DNA from: JBOGFI01 sp050743365
GTDB lineage: Bacteria > Actinomycetota > Acidimicrobiia > IMCC26256 > JACDBD01
NCBI GenBank assembly: GCA_050743365.1
Contig: JBOGFI010000191.1
Location: forward strand, 1-9,732
DNA: 9,732 nucleotides
Direction of reading: 5' to 3'
Shown: one piece after another, positions 1 through 6,419 of the stretch
How positions within the stretch are numbered: the first letter of the stretch is position 1
Layout of the letters: each line of letters begins with the position of its first letter
Translations under genes and position numbers: made by a program
Notes under the pieces: generated by a model
Told to the model about the DNA's origin: nothing
The model's input: only the letters and a program-made list of their open reading frames with translations
Database searches by the model: none

Positions 1-165
1 GGACTGTTCCGCCTGCCGCCCGCGCCCAACGGCGAGCCCGCCAACGCTCAGCCCCCGCCGCCGCCCGCCCCGGCCAAGCCCAGGCCCCAGCCCAGGGCGG
101 CGGCCTCCGGGAGCCGGTCGAACCGGGGCCGCAAGCGGCGGAACAACAAGAAGCGGAAGCGGTAG
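1..165 (+). CDS. yidC: C-terminal tail of probable YidC membrane insertase (partial)
   Basis: An open frame runs in from the left edge and ends at TAG 163-165, giving the last 54 residues of a protein. The tail is proline/alanine-rich (residues 7-33) and ends in a strongly basic stretch (GRKRRNNKKRKR). No catalytic or membrane part lies inside the window, so the identity rests on position: YidC/OxaI is normally encoded directly upstream of jag/khpB in Actinobacteria, and many YidC proteins end in a basic cytoplasmic tail that helps contact the ribosome. The stop codon is followed immediately by the ATG of the next gene (TAGATG), as expected for one translationally coupled operon. Another membrane or RNA-binding protein cannot be excluded from the tail alone. 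Confidence 0.72.
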   Translation, partial: GLFRLPPAPNGEPANAQPPPPPAPAKPRPQPRAAASGSRSNRGRKRRNNKKRKR

Positions 166-1059
166 ATGGAATGGGTGGAGACAACGGGCCGGACCCTGGC
201 CGAGGCGGTTGAGGCCGCGCTCGACCAGCTGGGAGTGGCCGAGGACGACCTCGAGTACCAGGTGCTCGACGAGCCCCGAGCCGGGCTGCTCGGACGCCTG
301 GGGGGCAGGGAGGCGCGCATCCGCGCCCGGGTGAAGCCGATCTCGCGCGAGAAGCCGGGCGCTCGGCGTCGACCGGACCGCCGTCCGCGGGCGCGATCAG
401 GGGAAAGCCGGGCGCCGGCAGGGCGGGCGCCCCGGCCCGAGACCGGCGGTGACCAGGCGCCGGCGCCATCCTCAACCAGCCGGGGAGACGGCGACGATCG
501 GAGCGGCCCGGCGAGGCGACGCCGCCGGGGGCGCTCGCCGACACCGGCAGCCGAGGCCGCGAGGAGCGAGGGAGCGAACGTGGAAGAGCAGGCGGACGTG
601 CCGATCGAGGAGCAGGCCGAGGCGGCGGAGAGCTTCACCCGCGGTCTGGTCGAGGCCTTCGGGGCGCCGGCGCGGGTGGAGACCCGCATCGAGGACGAGG
701 ATACGGTGGTCATCGAGATCGGCGGCGACGGCCTCGGGCTTCTGGTGGGCCCCCGTGGCGCCACCCTCGGCGCCATCGAGGAGCTCGTCCGGACCGTCGT
801 CCAGCGCCAGACCGGCGGCCACGGAGCGCGGATCAACATCGATGTCGGCGGGTACCGGGCGAGGCGGCGCGAGGCACTGTCGGAGTTCAGCCGCCGCCTC
901 GCCGAGAAGGTGCTCGAGAGCGGGCGGGAGCAGGCGCTGGAGCCGATGTCGGCGGCGGACCGCAAGGTGGTCCACGACGCGGTGGCAGAGATCGACGGCG
1001 TGACCACCGGCTCGGAGGGCGAGGATCCTCGCCGCCGGGTCATCATCCGGCGGGCGTAG
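166..1059 (+). CDS. khpB: KhpB/Jag RNA-binding protein (Jag-N, KH, R3H)
   Basis: This 297-residue protein has the three-part layout of the Jag/KhpB (EloR) family, a cytoplasmic RNA-binding protein linked in other bacteria to cell elongation and division control, often with KhpA. Residues 1-56 form the Jag_N domain (E-W-V-E-T-T-G-R-T-L-A-E-A start, then LLGRLGGREARIRARV). Residues about 57-155 are a low-complexity linker, basic and Arg/Pro-rich first and acidic later. Residues about 180-230 are a KH domain with the nucleic-acid-binding loop GPRG at 195-198. Residues about 231-297 are an R3H domain with the R-x3-H signature at R266/H270. The ATG directly abuts the upstream stop codon and has only a weak purine stretch before it, so translation is probably coupled to yidC. 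rsmG follows 11 bases downstream. Confidence 0.93.
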   Translation: MEWVETTGRTLAEAVEAALDQLGVAEDDLEYQVLDEPRAGLLGRLGGREARIRARVKPISREKPGARRRPDRRPRARSGESRAPAGRAPRPETGGDQAPAPSSTSRGDGDDRSGPARRRRRGRSPTPAAEAARSEGANVEEQADVPIEEQAEAAESFTRGLVEAFGAPARVETRIEDEDTVVIEIGGDGLGLLVGPRGATLGAIEELVRTVVQRQTGGHGARINIDVGGYRARRREALSEFSRRLAEKVLESGREQALEPMSAADRKVVHDAVAEIDGVTTGSEGEDPRRRVIIRRA

Positions 1060-1070
1060 TCGGCGGAGCC

Positions 1071-1715
1071 ATGCCGGTGGGCGGCTCCGACGCCCGCGCC
1101 GAGCTGATCCGGGTCCTGGAACGCGCACGCGAGCGCAGCTTCCTGGGCCCGGGGCCCGTGACCGACCACGTCGCGCTCGCCGCCGACCTGGCGGAGTGCA
1201 TCGGGCGCTTCTCGGGATCATTCCTCGACCTGGGGTCGGGCGGCGGGGTGCCGGGCCTGGTGCTCGCTCTCGAATGGCCTGACGCCCGGGGCACACTGCT
1301 GGAGTCGCGGCAACGCGGTTGCGCCTTTTTGCGCCGGGCGTGCCGCGAGCTCGGGCTCGAGCGGCGCACGAGGGTCGAATGCGGGCGCGCCGAGGAGCTC
1401 GCGCGCGACCCCCGGCTTCGGGGAGCCTTCGAGCTGGTCACGGCCCGCTCGTTCGGGCCCCCGGCGGTGACGGCCGAGTGTGGGGTGGGCTTCCTGTGCC
1501 CGGGCGGACGGCTGGTGGTGACCGAGCCGCCCGCCGCCGGCGCCGAGGGCGCCGGTCGGTGGCCGCGAGAGGGGCTCGACGCCCTCGGGCTCGCGGGCCC
1601 GCAGCGATATGCGGCCGGGGGCGTGAGCGCCGCGGTCCTGACGCTGGCGGCGACGGCCGACGATCGCTGGCCCCGGCGGACCGGCATCGTGGCCAAGCGC
1701 CCGCTCTGGCGTTGA
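1071..1715 (+). CDS. rsmG: RsmG (GidB)-family 16S rRNA methyltransferase
   Basis: This 214-residue SAM-dependent methyltransferase is expected to make the N7-methylguanosine at G527 (E. coli numbering) of 16S rRNA. The SAM-binding motif I is clear (FLDLGSGGGVPGL, residues 51-63), followed by the acidic end of strand 2 (LLESR, 76-80), the TARSFG segment (124-129) that matches the family's (S/A)RA motif, and a late strand PGGRLVV (144-150). The end (RRTGIVAKRPLW) matches the basic C-terminus common in actinobacterial RsmG. The N-terminal part is short and lacks the usual W...NLT segment, although a D-H pair at 32-33 may stand in for the family R-H. The motif that normally reads like L-K-G after the late strand is VTEPP here. 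The ATG has a GGAG two bases upstream. It sits directly after khpB, the usual order. Confidence 0.85.
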   Translation: MPVGGSDARAELIRVLERARERSFLGPGPVTDHVALAADLAECIGRFSGSFLDLGSGGGVPGLVLALEWPDARGTLLESRQRGCAFLRRACRELGLERRTRVECGRAEELARDPRLRGAFELVTARSFGPPAVTAECGVGFLCPGGRLVVTEPPAAGAEGAGRWPREGLDALGLAGPQRYAAGGVSAAVLTLAATADDRWPRRTGIVAKRPLWR

Positions 1716-1754
1716 GGTGCGGGCCGAGAGCCGGAAAGCTGAGAGCAACCGGAT

Positions 1755-1770
1755 TGTTCGACGTGGAACA
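1755..1770. promoter_or_regulatory. parS-like ParB binding site 1
   Basis: The 16-mer TGTTCGACGTGGAACA differs at one position (G for C at base 6) from the perfect palindrome TGTTCCACGTGGAACA, a form of the bacterial parS consensus (TGTTYCACGTGRAACA). It lies upstream of parA and near rsmG, where chromosomal parS sites are usually found. ParB from this operon is expected to load here and spread. The right half-site is intact and the left half has one change. Confidence 0.85.
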
Positions 1771-1906
1771 TCGGGGTCGCGCCCGCCGCCGACCCCTGCG
1801 GTCAGCCATGGACGGCACCGGGCCCGATCCATGACGGTCAGACGCTATTGCTCGCCCTTACAAGCCAACTGTTGCCTTTTCAGGCCATCTCGCGCACCAC
1901 GCCTGA

Positions 1907-1922
1907 TGTTCAACGTGAAACA
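1907..1922. promoter_or_regulatory. parS-like ParB binding site 2
   Basis: The 16-mer TGTTCAACGTGAAACA has an intact right half (ACGTGAAACA) and keeps TGTT at the left end. It mismatches the parS consensus TGTTYCACGTGRAACA only at base 6 (A for C). It lies 152 bp centre to centre from site 1 and 99 bases upstream of the chosen parA ATG, so bound ParB could also affect parAB transcription. It overlaps any extended parA reading frame that starts at TTG 1848, which argues for a parA start further downstream. Confidence 0.8.
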
Positions 1923-2021
1923 GTGATCGTCGGTGCACTCCTTGACCCCGGCGCGCCCTTGGACGAACATGGGGCCGTCCGCCCCAGAGGGGAAGCCGAG
2001 CGGGGAGCAGGGACGAGCCGC

Positions 2022-3077
2022 ATGGCGCGCGCTGACAACGAGCTCAGGGGACGGGGCTGGCGCGCCGCGCTTCGTCGCCGGGGCGGCGCGGCCGCGGATG
2101 ACGGGCGGGAGCCCGAAGCCGACGAGGATGCCCGCGAGGACCCTGAACCGGAGGTCGAGATCGAGGAGGAGGCAGGGGTCGGCACCGGCGGCGGGCGGTC
2201 GGCACCGGCAGCGACGTTCGCTCCGCCCCTCCTGGCCGGGGCGGACGGCCCCGCCCGCCAGATCCTGGAACGAGCCGATCAGGACCCGGGTCCGCTCGAG
2301 TTGCCGCGCGTGCTCGCCATCGCCAACCAGAAGGGCGGGGTCGGCAAGACCACCACCGCCGTCAACCTGGGGTCGGCGCTGGCGGAGCTGGGCTACCGGG
2401 TGCTGGTGGTCGACCTCGACCCCCAGGGCAACGCCACCACCGGGCTCGGGGTGAACCCCCGCGACCTGCAGTCCTCCCTGTACGACGTCATCATGCACGA
2501 CGCGCCCATCGAGGACTGCGTGGAGCCGACGAGCCTGAAGAACCTCTTCGTCGCGCCGGCCACCATCGACCTGGCCGGTGCCGAGATCGAGCTGGTGCCG
2601 GCGATGAGCCGCGAGCTCAAGCTCCGTAAGGCGATCGACGCCATCCGCCCCGACTACGACCTCGTGCTCATCGACTGTCCGCCGTCGCTCGGGCTCCTCA
2701 CCGTCAACGGCCTGGCCGCCGCCGACGACGTCGTCGTCCCGATCCAGTGCGAGTACTACGCCCTCGAGGGCCTGGGCCAGCTACTCCGCAACGTTGGCCT
2801 GGTGCGGTCGAACCTCAACCCCGGCCTCGACGTGCGCGGGATCGTGCTCACCATGTACAACGCTCGAACGAGGCTCGCCGACCAGGTCGCGGCGGAGGTA
2901 CGGGCGCACTTCGGCCCCAAGGTCTACGAGACCGTGGTGCCGCGTACGGTGCGCCTCTCGGAGGCGCCGTCCTTCGGGCAGCCGATCATCGTGTTCGACT
3001 CGAACTCGCGAGGGGCCAAGGCCTATCGCGACCTGGCGAAAGAGGTGAGCCGTGGCGCGACGCGGCGGTCTGGGTAA
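2022..3077 (+). CDS. parA: ParA chromosome-partitioning ATPase with long acidic N-terminal extension
   Basis: This ParA/Soj-family ATPase should form ATP-dependent dimers on the nucleoid and, with ParB bound at parS, move newly copied origins apart. With the ATG at 2022 the protein has 351 residues. The core starts near residue 95: deviant Walker A KGGVGKTT (104-111), DLDPQGN (131-137), and Walker B LIDCPPSLG (216-224), then the Soj-like end RTVRLSEAPSFGQP (308-321). Residues 1-95 are an extension not needed for the fold: an Arg-rich stretch (9-20), then a very acidic stretch (26-50). I chose ATG 2022 because AGGGA lies 8 bases upstream; GTG 1923 and TTG 1848 are alternatives in the same frame. 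The end overlaps parB by 26 bases, so the two proteins are probably translationally coupled. Family assignment is very sure; the start is moderately sure. Confidence 0.93.
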   Translation: MARADNELRGRGWRAALRRRGGAAADDGREPEADEDAREDPEPEVEIEEEAGVGTGGGRSAPAATFAPPLLAGADGPARQILERADQDPGPLELPRVLAIANQKGGVGKTTTAVNLGSALAELGYRVLVVDLDPQGNATTGLGVNPRDLQSSLYDVIMHDAPIEDCVEPTSLKNLFVAPATIDLAGAEIELVPAMSRELKLRKAIDAIRPDYDLVLIDCPPSLGLLTVNGLAAADDVVVPIQCEYYALEGLGQLLRNVGLVRSNLNPGLDVRGIVLTMYNARTRLADQVAAEVRAHFGPKVYETVVPRTVRLSEAPSFGQPIIVFDSNSRGAKAYRDLAKEVSRGATRRSG

Positions 3078-3957
3078 GGGTCTGGGCGCGCTCATCCCGC
3101 CGGGCGGCGGGGAGACGCACCTGGCCGCTGCCGGCAGCGGGATCCAGGAGCTCCCGATTGCTGCTATTCGGCCGAATCCGTACCAACCCCGCGAGCAGTT
3201 CGACGAGGAGACGCTCAGCCGGCTGGCCGACTCCATCCGCGAGGTCGGGCTACTCCAGCCCGTGCTGGTGCGGCCCGCCGACGACGGCTACGAGCTCATC
3301 GCCGGAGAGCGCCGGTGGCGGGCGGCCCGCCGGGCCGGCATGCAGTCCATCCCCGCGCTGGTGCGCGCCACCGACGAGGCGTCGACGCTCGAGCACGCAC
3401 TGGTCGAGAATCTCCAGCGCGAGGGCCTGAACGCGCTGGAGGAGGCCGCCGCCTACCAGCAGCTGATCGAGGACTTCGACCTCACCCACGAGCAGGTCGC
3501 GGCGCGAGTAGGGCGCAGCCGGGCCACGATCACCAACACCCTCCGGCTGCTCCAGCTCCCCCCGGCGATCCAGCGGCTGCTGCGCGAGGGCCAGCTCAGC
3601 ATGGGCCACGCCCGCGCTCTCCTCAGCACACCCGACCGGGCGTTCCAGGAGCACCTGGCGAAGCGCGCGGTCAGCGAAGGCCTGTCGGTGCGGGCGGTCG
3701 AGGACGCCATCCGCCACCACGGCGAGGAGGGTGGGTCGTCGGTCCCGCGGCCGGCCAGCGCCACCCGCCTCCGCCCGCCCGGCCTGCTCGAGCTCGAGGA
3801 GCTGCTCGGGGACCACCTCGAGACGAGGGTGCGGGTCACGATGGGGGCAAAGCGGGGACGGCTCACGATCGAGTTCTCCGACCTCGAGGACCTGGAGCGG
3901 ATCTACCGCCTCATGACCGAGGCCGCGTCCTCGGTCGCTTCCGCCGACACCGGCTGA
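3052..3957 (+). CDS. parB: ParB chromosome-partitioning CTPase / parS-binding protein
   Basis: This 301-residue ParB/Spo0J protein binds parS and, using CTP, slides along DNA as a clamp to build the partition complex. It opens with the typical segment GLGKGLGALIP (6-16), thought to contact and stimulate ParA. The ParB/Srx CTP-binding domain (about 31-125) carries PNPYQPR (41-47), GERRWRAA (85-92) and ENLQRE (119-124). A helix-turn-helix follows (144-166, LTHEQVAARVGRSRATITNTL), then LSMGHARALL (182-191). After a linker (about 222-243) comes the C-terminal dimerisation domain (about 244-292). The GTG start is preceded by GAGGTGAG with about 6 bases from GAGG to GTG, and it lies inside the end of parA. 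Two parS-like sites upstream of parA are its likely targets. All key motifs are present. Confidence 0.96.
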   Translation: MARRGGLGKGLGALIPPGGGETHLAAAGSGIQELPIAAIRPNPYQPREQFDEETLSRLADSIREVGLLQPVLVRPADDGYELIAGERRWRAARRAGMQSIPALVRATDEASTLEHALVENLQREGLNALEEAAAYQQLIEDFDLTHEQVAARVGRSRATITNTLRLLQLPPAIQRLLREGQLSMGHARALLSTPDRAFQEHLAKRAVSEGLSVRAVEDAIRHHGEEGGSSVPRPASATRLRPPGLLELEELLGDHLETRVRVTMGAKRGRLTIEFSDLEDLERIYRLMTEAASSVASADTG

Positions 3958-3972
3958 GGCGGGGAGCGCGAC

Positions 3973-4977
3973 CTAGGGCGTTGGCGTGTCGTCGGGCAGC
4001 GGCTCCTCGACGCCGCGGCGCACGCCGCGGACCATGGCGCGGCCGACGTCGCCGGCGTGGGCCACCAGGCGCCGCATCCCCGGCACGTCACCCCGCTCGA
4101 CGATCTCGCAGACGACGGCCGCCATCCGGGTCTCGCGCAGCAGTCCGTACGCCTTCCCGACCGGGCCGGCGGCGCACGGCAGCCGGCTGGAAAGTTCTTC
4201 CTGTACGGCGCTCGCGACCCGGAAGCCGGCCTCGGACCGGAACGATCCCGACTCGAAGTAGGTGCACCGGCACGCTGCCTCCGGGCCGGGGCGGATCGCG
4301 AGCACGAGGTCGGCCTCGAAGCGGTTGGCGGCTTGCGCCACGGCGGAGTCGTCGGCGCCCGAGGCGTCGCGCACCGCGTCGGCTCCCACCTCGAGCAGAC
4401 CGCGGGTCACGGCATCGCCGAGCGCGTCGAGGCCCGGCGCGGCCGCGACGTACAGGCGCCGGCCGCCGAGACGGCGCGAGCCGCGCCGCAGGGTCTCGCG
4501 CTCCCGCACGCTGGCGACCGAGCCCGCCGCGAGCGATCCGACACGATCCAGCGCGGCGACCGTCGTCGAGCCGCAGATCCCGTCGGGCGCGAGCCCGGTG
4601 TTGCGCTGGAACTCGCCCATGGCCGTCGCGGTCTGCTCACCGAGGATGCCGTCCTCGCGGCCGGCGTCGAAGCCGAGGGCGTTGAGGCGACGCTGGAGCT
4701 CGGCGACGTCGTCGCCGCGCAGCATCGGCCGCCGGAGGTAGAGCATGCGGTCACCGAGCGAGTACCCGCTCTCGACCAGCGCGGCCCAGGTCCGCCGCCC
4801 GCAGACGCCGTCGGCGGCCAGCCCCCGTGCCTCCTGGAACGCCCGGAGCGCGGAGTCGGTCACGTCGCCGAAGGCGCCGGGCTCGTCGCCGGACACGTCG
4901 TAGCCGAGCGCCCCGAGGCGAAGCTGCAGGTCCCGTACTGCCTCGCCGCTGGCGCCGCGCAGCAGGTTGGCCGGCAC
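3973..4977 (-). CDS. cwlM: CwlM-like protein: two peptidoglycan-binding domains plus degenerate amidase domain
   Basis: The 334-residue protein has two PG_binding_1 domains (about 10-69 and 87-146, each ending in DG(V/I)CG), then an amidase_3-like domain (about 172-322). No signal peptide is visible, so it is probably cytoplasmic. Active amidase_3 enzymes hold zinc with His in a DPGHGG motif and His in an SIHAN motif; here the matching segments read AAAPGLD (178-184) and LAIRPG (226-231), so both His are absent. E291 (VVCEI) remains at the third motif. Mycobacterial CwlM is also altered at these sites; it acts as a phosphorylation-dependent activator of MurA rather than as a hydrolase. By order (parB, cwlM, trx, trxB) this is its ortholog, but shorter. 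The C-terminal DDTPTP holds two Thr. The start is GTG 4977, the first in-frame start after an upstream TGA; no strong Shine-Dalgarno is seen. Confidence 0.82.
   Translation of the reverse strand: MPANLLRGASGEAVRDLQLRLGALGYDVSGDEPGAFGDVTDSALRAFQEARGLAADGVCGRRTWAALVESGYSLGDRMLYLRRPMLRGDDVAELQRRLNALGFDAGREDGILGEQTATAMGEFQRNTGLAPDGICGSTTVAALDRVGSLAAGSVASVRERETLRRGSRRLGGRRLYVAAAPGLDALGDAVTRGLLEVGADAVRDASGADDSAVAQAANRFEADLVLAIRPGPEAACRCTYFESGSFRSEAGFRVASAVQEELSSRLPCAAGPVGKAYGLLRETRMAAVVCEIVERGDVPGMRRLVAHAGDVGRAMVRGVRRGVEEPLPDDTPTP
4013..4030. other. Perfect 8-bp inverted repeat near the parB/cwlM convergence
   Basis: CCGCGGCG-CA-CGCCGCGG is a perfect 8-bp inverted repeat with a 2-base spacer (about 7 bp of stem once a loop forms). 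It lies inside the 3' end of the cwlM-like gene and 56 bases past the parB stop. It could slow transcription from either side, but it has no T-tract, encodes ordinary codons of the RGVRRGVEE segment, and such repeats arise easily in DNA this GC-rich. Confidence 0.25.
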
Positions 4978-5034
4978 CGTCAGCCGGTGATCACCGACCG
5001 CGCCGCTGCGAGCCGGCGTCCGTAGCGGGTCATG

Positions 5035-5364
5035 TCAGGCGATGAACTCAGCGAGGTCCTGGAGGAGCTGCCCCTTGCCCTTGGCGCCCACGAGACGCTT
5101 CACCGGCTCTCCGCCGTTGAACACGAGCAGCGTCGGGATGCTCATCACGTCGAAGCGGCGCGCGGTATCGGGGTTGTCGTCGACGTTGAGCTTGGCGATG
5201 GAGATCTTGCCGCGATGCTCGGTGGCGATCTCCTGCAGCGTCGGGGCGATCATCTTGCACGGGCCGCACCACTCTGCCCAGAAGTCGACCAGCACCGGTG
5301 TGTCGGCGCCGACGACGGCCTCGTCGAAGGTCGCGTCCGAGACGGTGATGATGTCTTCGCCCAC
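5035..5364 (-). CDS. trxA: Thioredoxin
   Basis: This 109-residue thioredoxin reduces cytoplasmic disulfides using electrons from the reductase encoded just upstream. It has the full fold: VLVDFWAEWCGPCK with the active-site WCGPC at 32-36, KLNVDDNP (58-65), the cis-proline at 77 (SIPT), and a C-terminal GAKGKGQL helix region. I chose GTG at 5364 because AAAGGA (5371-5376) sits 6 bases before it and the resulting length is normal for the family. The longer frame starting at TTG 5412 would add 16 residues without homology or a ribosome site. It lies 65 bases after trxB and 57 bases before cwlM, on the same strand, matching the mycobacterial trxB2-trxC-cwlM order. Confidence 0.96.
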   Translation of the reverse strand: MGEDIITVSDATFDEAVVGADTPVLVDFWAEWCGPCKMIAPTLQEIATEHRGKISIAKLNVDDNPDTARRFDVMSIPTLLVFNGGEPVKRLVGAKGKGQLLQDLAEFIA

Positions 5365-5392
5365 GGGGGGTCCTTTCGGGGAGAGCTCGATG

Positions 5393-5398
5393 ATTGTA
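5393..5398 (-). promoter_or_regulatory. Possible -10 element upstream of trxA
   Basis: On the minus strand TACAAT (5398 to 5393) matches the TATAAT -10 consensus at five of six positions and sits 28 bases before the trxA GTG, with room for a short leader that includes the Shine-Dalgarno. No good -35 is visible at 16-18 bases spacing, although actinobacterial promoters often lack one. It would allow trxA-cwlM transcription independent of trxB. This is a candidate only. Confidence 0.3.
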
Positions 5399-5429
5399 GC
5401 GACGCGTTCCAACCGGGCCCCGGCTTGGC

Positions 5430-6374
5430 TTATGCCCGACTCTCGTGGGCACGGGCCTCCAACCAGCGCTCGGCCTCCATCGCGGCCATGCAGCCGGTGC
5501 CGGCAGCCGTCACCGCCTGGCGAAAGACGTGGTCGGCCACGTCGCCGCCGGCGAACACGCCCTCCACCGACGTGCGGGTGGAGCCCGGGTGGGGAAGGAC
5601 GAGGTAGCCGTTGGCGTCCATCTCCAGCTGGCCCTCGAACAGCTTGGTGTTGGGGTCGTGACCGATGGCGACGAACAGGCCCTGGACGTCGAGCTCGTCC
5701 ACCTCTCCCGTGACGGTGTCGCGCAGCTCGAGTGCGTCGACCTGACCGTTGCCGACCACGCCCTCTACCACCGAGTTCCAGCGGAAGTCGATCTTGGGGT
5801 TCGCGAACGCGCGCTCCTGCATGATCTTCGACGCCCGCAGCTCGTCCCGCCGGTGGATGACGGTGACGTTCGTCGCGAACTTCGTGAGGAAGACGGCCTC
5901 TTCAATGGCGGAATCGCCGCCCCCGACCACCGCGATCGGCTTCTCGCGGAAGAAGAACCCGTCGCAGGTCGCGCAGGTCGATACACCGTGGCCGATCAGT
6001 CGCTGCTCGGACTCCAGCCCGAGCATGCGCGCGGTCGCGCCGGTCGACACGATCAGCGCACGTGAGCGGTACTCGTCGTCGCCCACCCACGTGCCGAAGG
6101 GCGAGGCCGTGAGGTCGACCCGGTCGGCGTCGGCGGTCACGTACTCCGCCCCGAAGCGCGCTGCCTGCTCCCTGAACTTCGCCATGAGCTCGGGGCCGAG
6201 GACCCCGTCGGGGAAGCCCGGGTAGTTCTCGACGTCGGCTGTGAGCATGAGCTGGCCGCCGGCGCCGAGGCCCTCGATGACGATGGGCCGGAGGTTGGCG
6301 CGGGCGGCGTACACCGCCGCAGTCAGGCCGGCGGGGCCGGAACCCACGATCACGAGGTCGCGTACGTCGGGCAT
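5430..6374 (-). CDS. trxB: Thioredoxin reductase
   Basis: This 314-residue low-molecular-weight thioredoxin reductase is an FAD enzyme that passes electrons from NADPH to thioredoxin. The N-terminal FAD motif is GSGPAG (11-16). The redox pair CATC lies at 134-137 within the family phrase TCATCDG. The NADPH-binding site is GGGDSAIEEA (151-160), followed by the HRR motif (174-176) that selects NADPH. The second FAD motif GVFAGGDV is near residue 275. Length and spacing are normal, and nothing looks damaged. ATG 6374 is preceded by GAGGAG two bases away. The gene stops with TAA 65 bases before trxA, its substrate partner. Confidence 0.97.
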   Translation of the reverse strand: MPDVRDLVIVGSGPAGLTAAVYAARANLRPIVIEGLGAGGQLMLTADVENYPGFPDGVLGPELMAKFREQAARFGAEYVTADADRVDLTASPFGTWVGDDEYRSRALIVSTGATARMLGLESEQRLIGHGVSTCATCDGFFFREKPIAVVGGGDSAIEEAVFLTKFATNVTVIHRRDELRASKIMQERAFANPKIDFRWNSVVEGVVGNGQVDALELRDTVTGEVDELDVQGLFVAIGHDPNTKLFEGQLEMDANGYLVLPHPGSTRTSVEGVFAGGDVADHVFRQAVTAAGTGCMAAMEAERWLEARAHESRA

Positions 6375-6419
6375 GGCTCCTCAGTTTGCTCTCACGGCGG
6401 GCTGTTTACCGCTCCGGCC

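Larger units (their letters stand above)
1716..2021. other. rsmG-parA intergenic region
   Basis: This 306-base stretch between the rsmG stop and the chosen parA start is less GC-rich than its surroundings, most visibly at about 1840-1925. It holds two parS-like sites (listed separately). I found no DnaA boxes, tRNA or convincing -35/-10 pair. An open frame in the parA phase extends upstream to TTG 1848, and GTG 1923 lies just after the second parS-like site. However, codon third positions there are less GC-biased than in the parA core, so I treat the region mainly as leader and regulatory DNA. Confidence 0.6.

Noticed and set aside
48..1169. Long minus-strand open frame (373 codons) opposite khpB and the rsmG start
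   Set aside because: Its product is Arg/Ser/Pro-rich low-complexity sequence without domains, and it is antisense to the well-supported KhpB KH and R3H coding sequence. Such frames are common opposite GC3-rich genes.
1848..2021. Longer parA starting at TTG 1848
   Set aside because: The added residues overlap a parS-like site, lack the strong GC3 bias, and no ribosome binding site precedes the TTG; ATG 2022 has a purine-rich site.
3941..3962. CCGCC...GGCGG stem at the end of parB as a terminator
   Set aside because: Five base pairs around a 12-base loop with no T-tract is too weak in DNA of this GC content.
4057..5025. Plus-strand open frame (322 codons) opposite the cwlM-like gene
   Set aside because: The minus strand here encodes two clear peptidoglycan-binding domains; the plus frame has no recognisable motif.
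5365..5412. Longer trxA starting at TTG 5412
   Set aside because: The AAAGGA ribosome site lies inside this extension and 6 bases before GTG 5364, which gives a normal-length thioredoxin.
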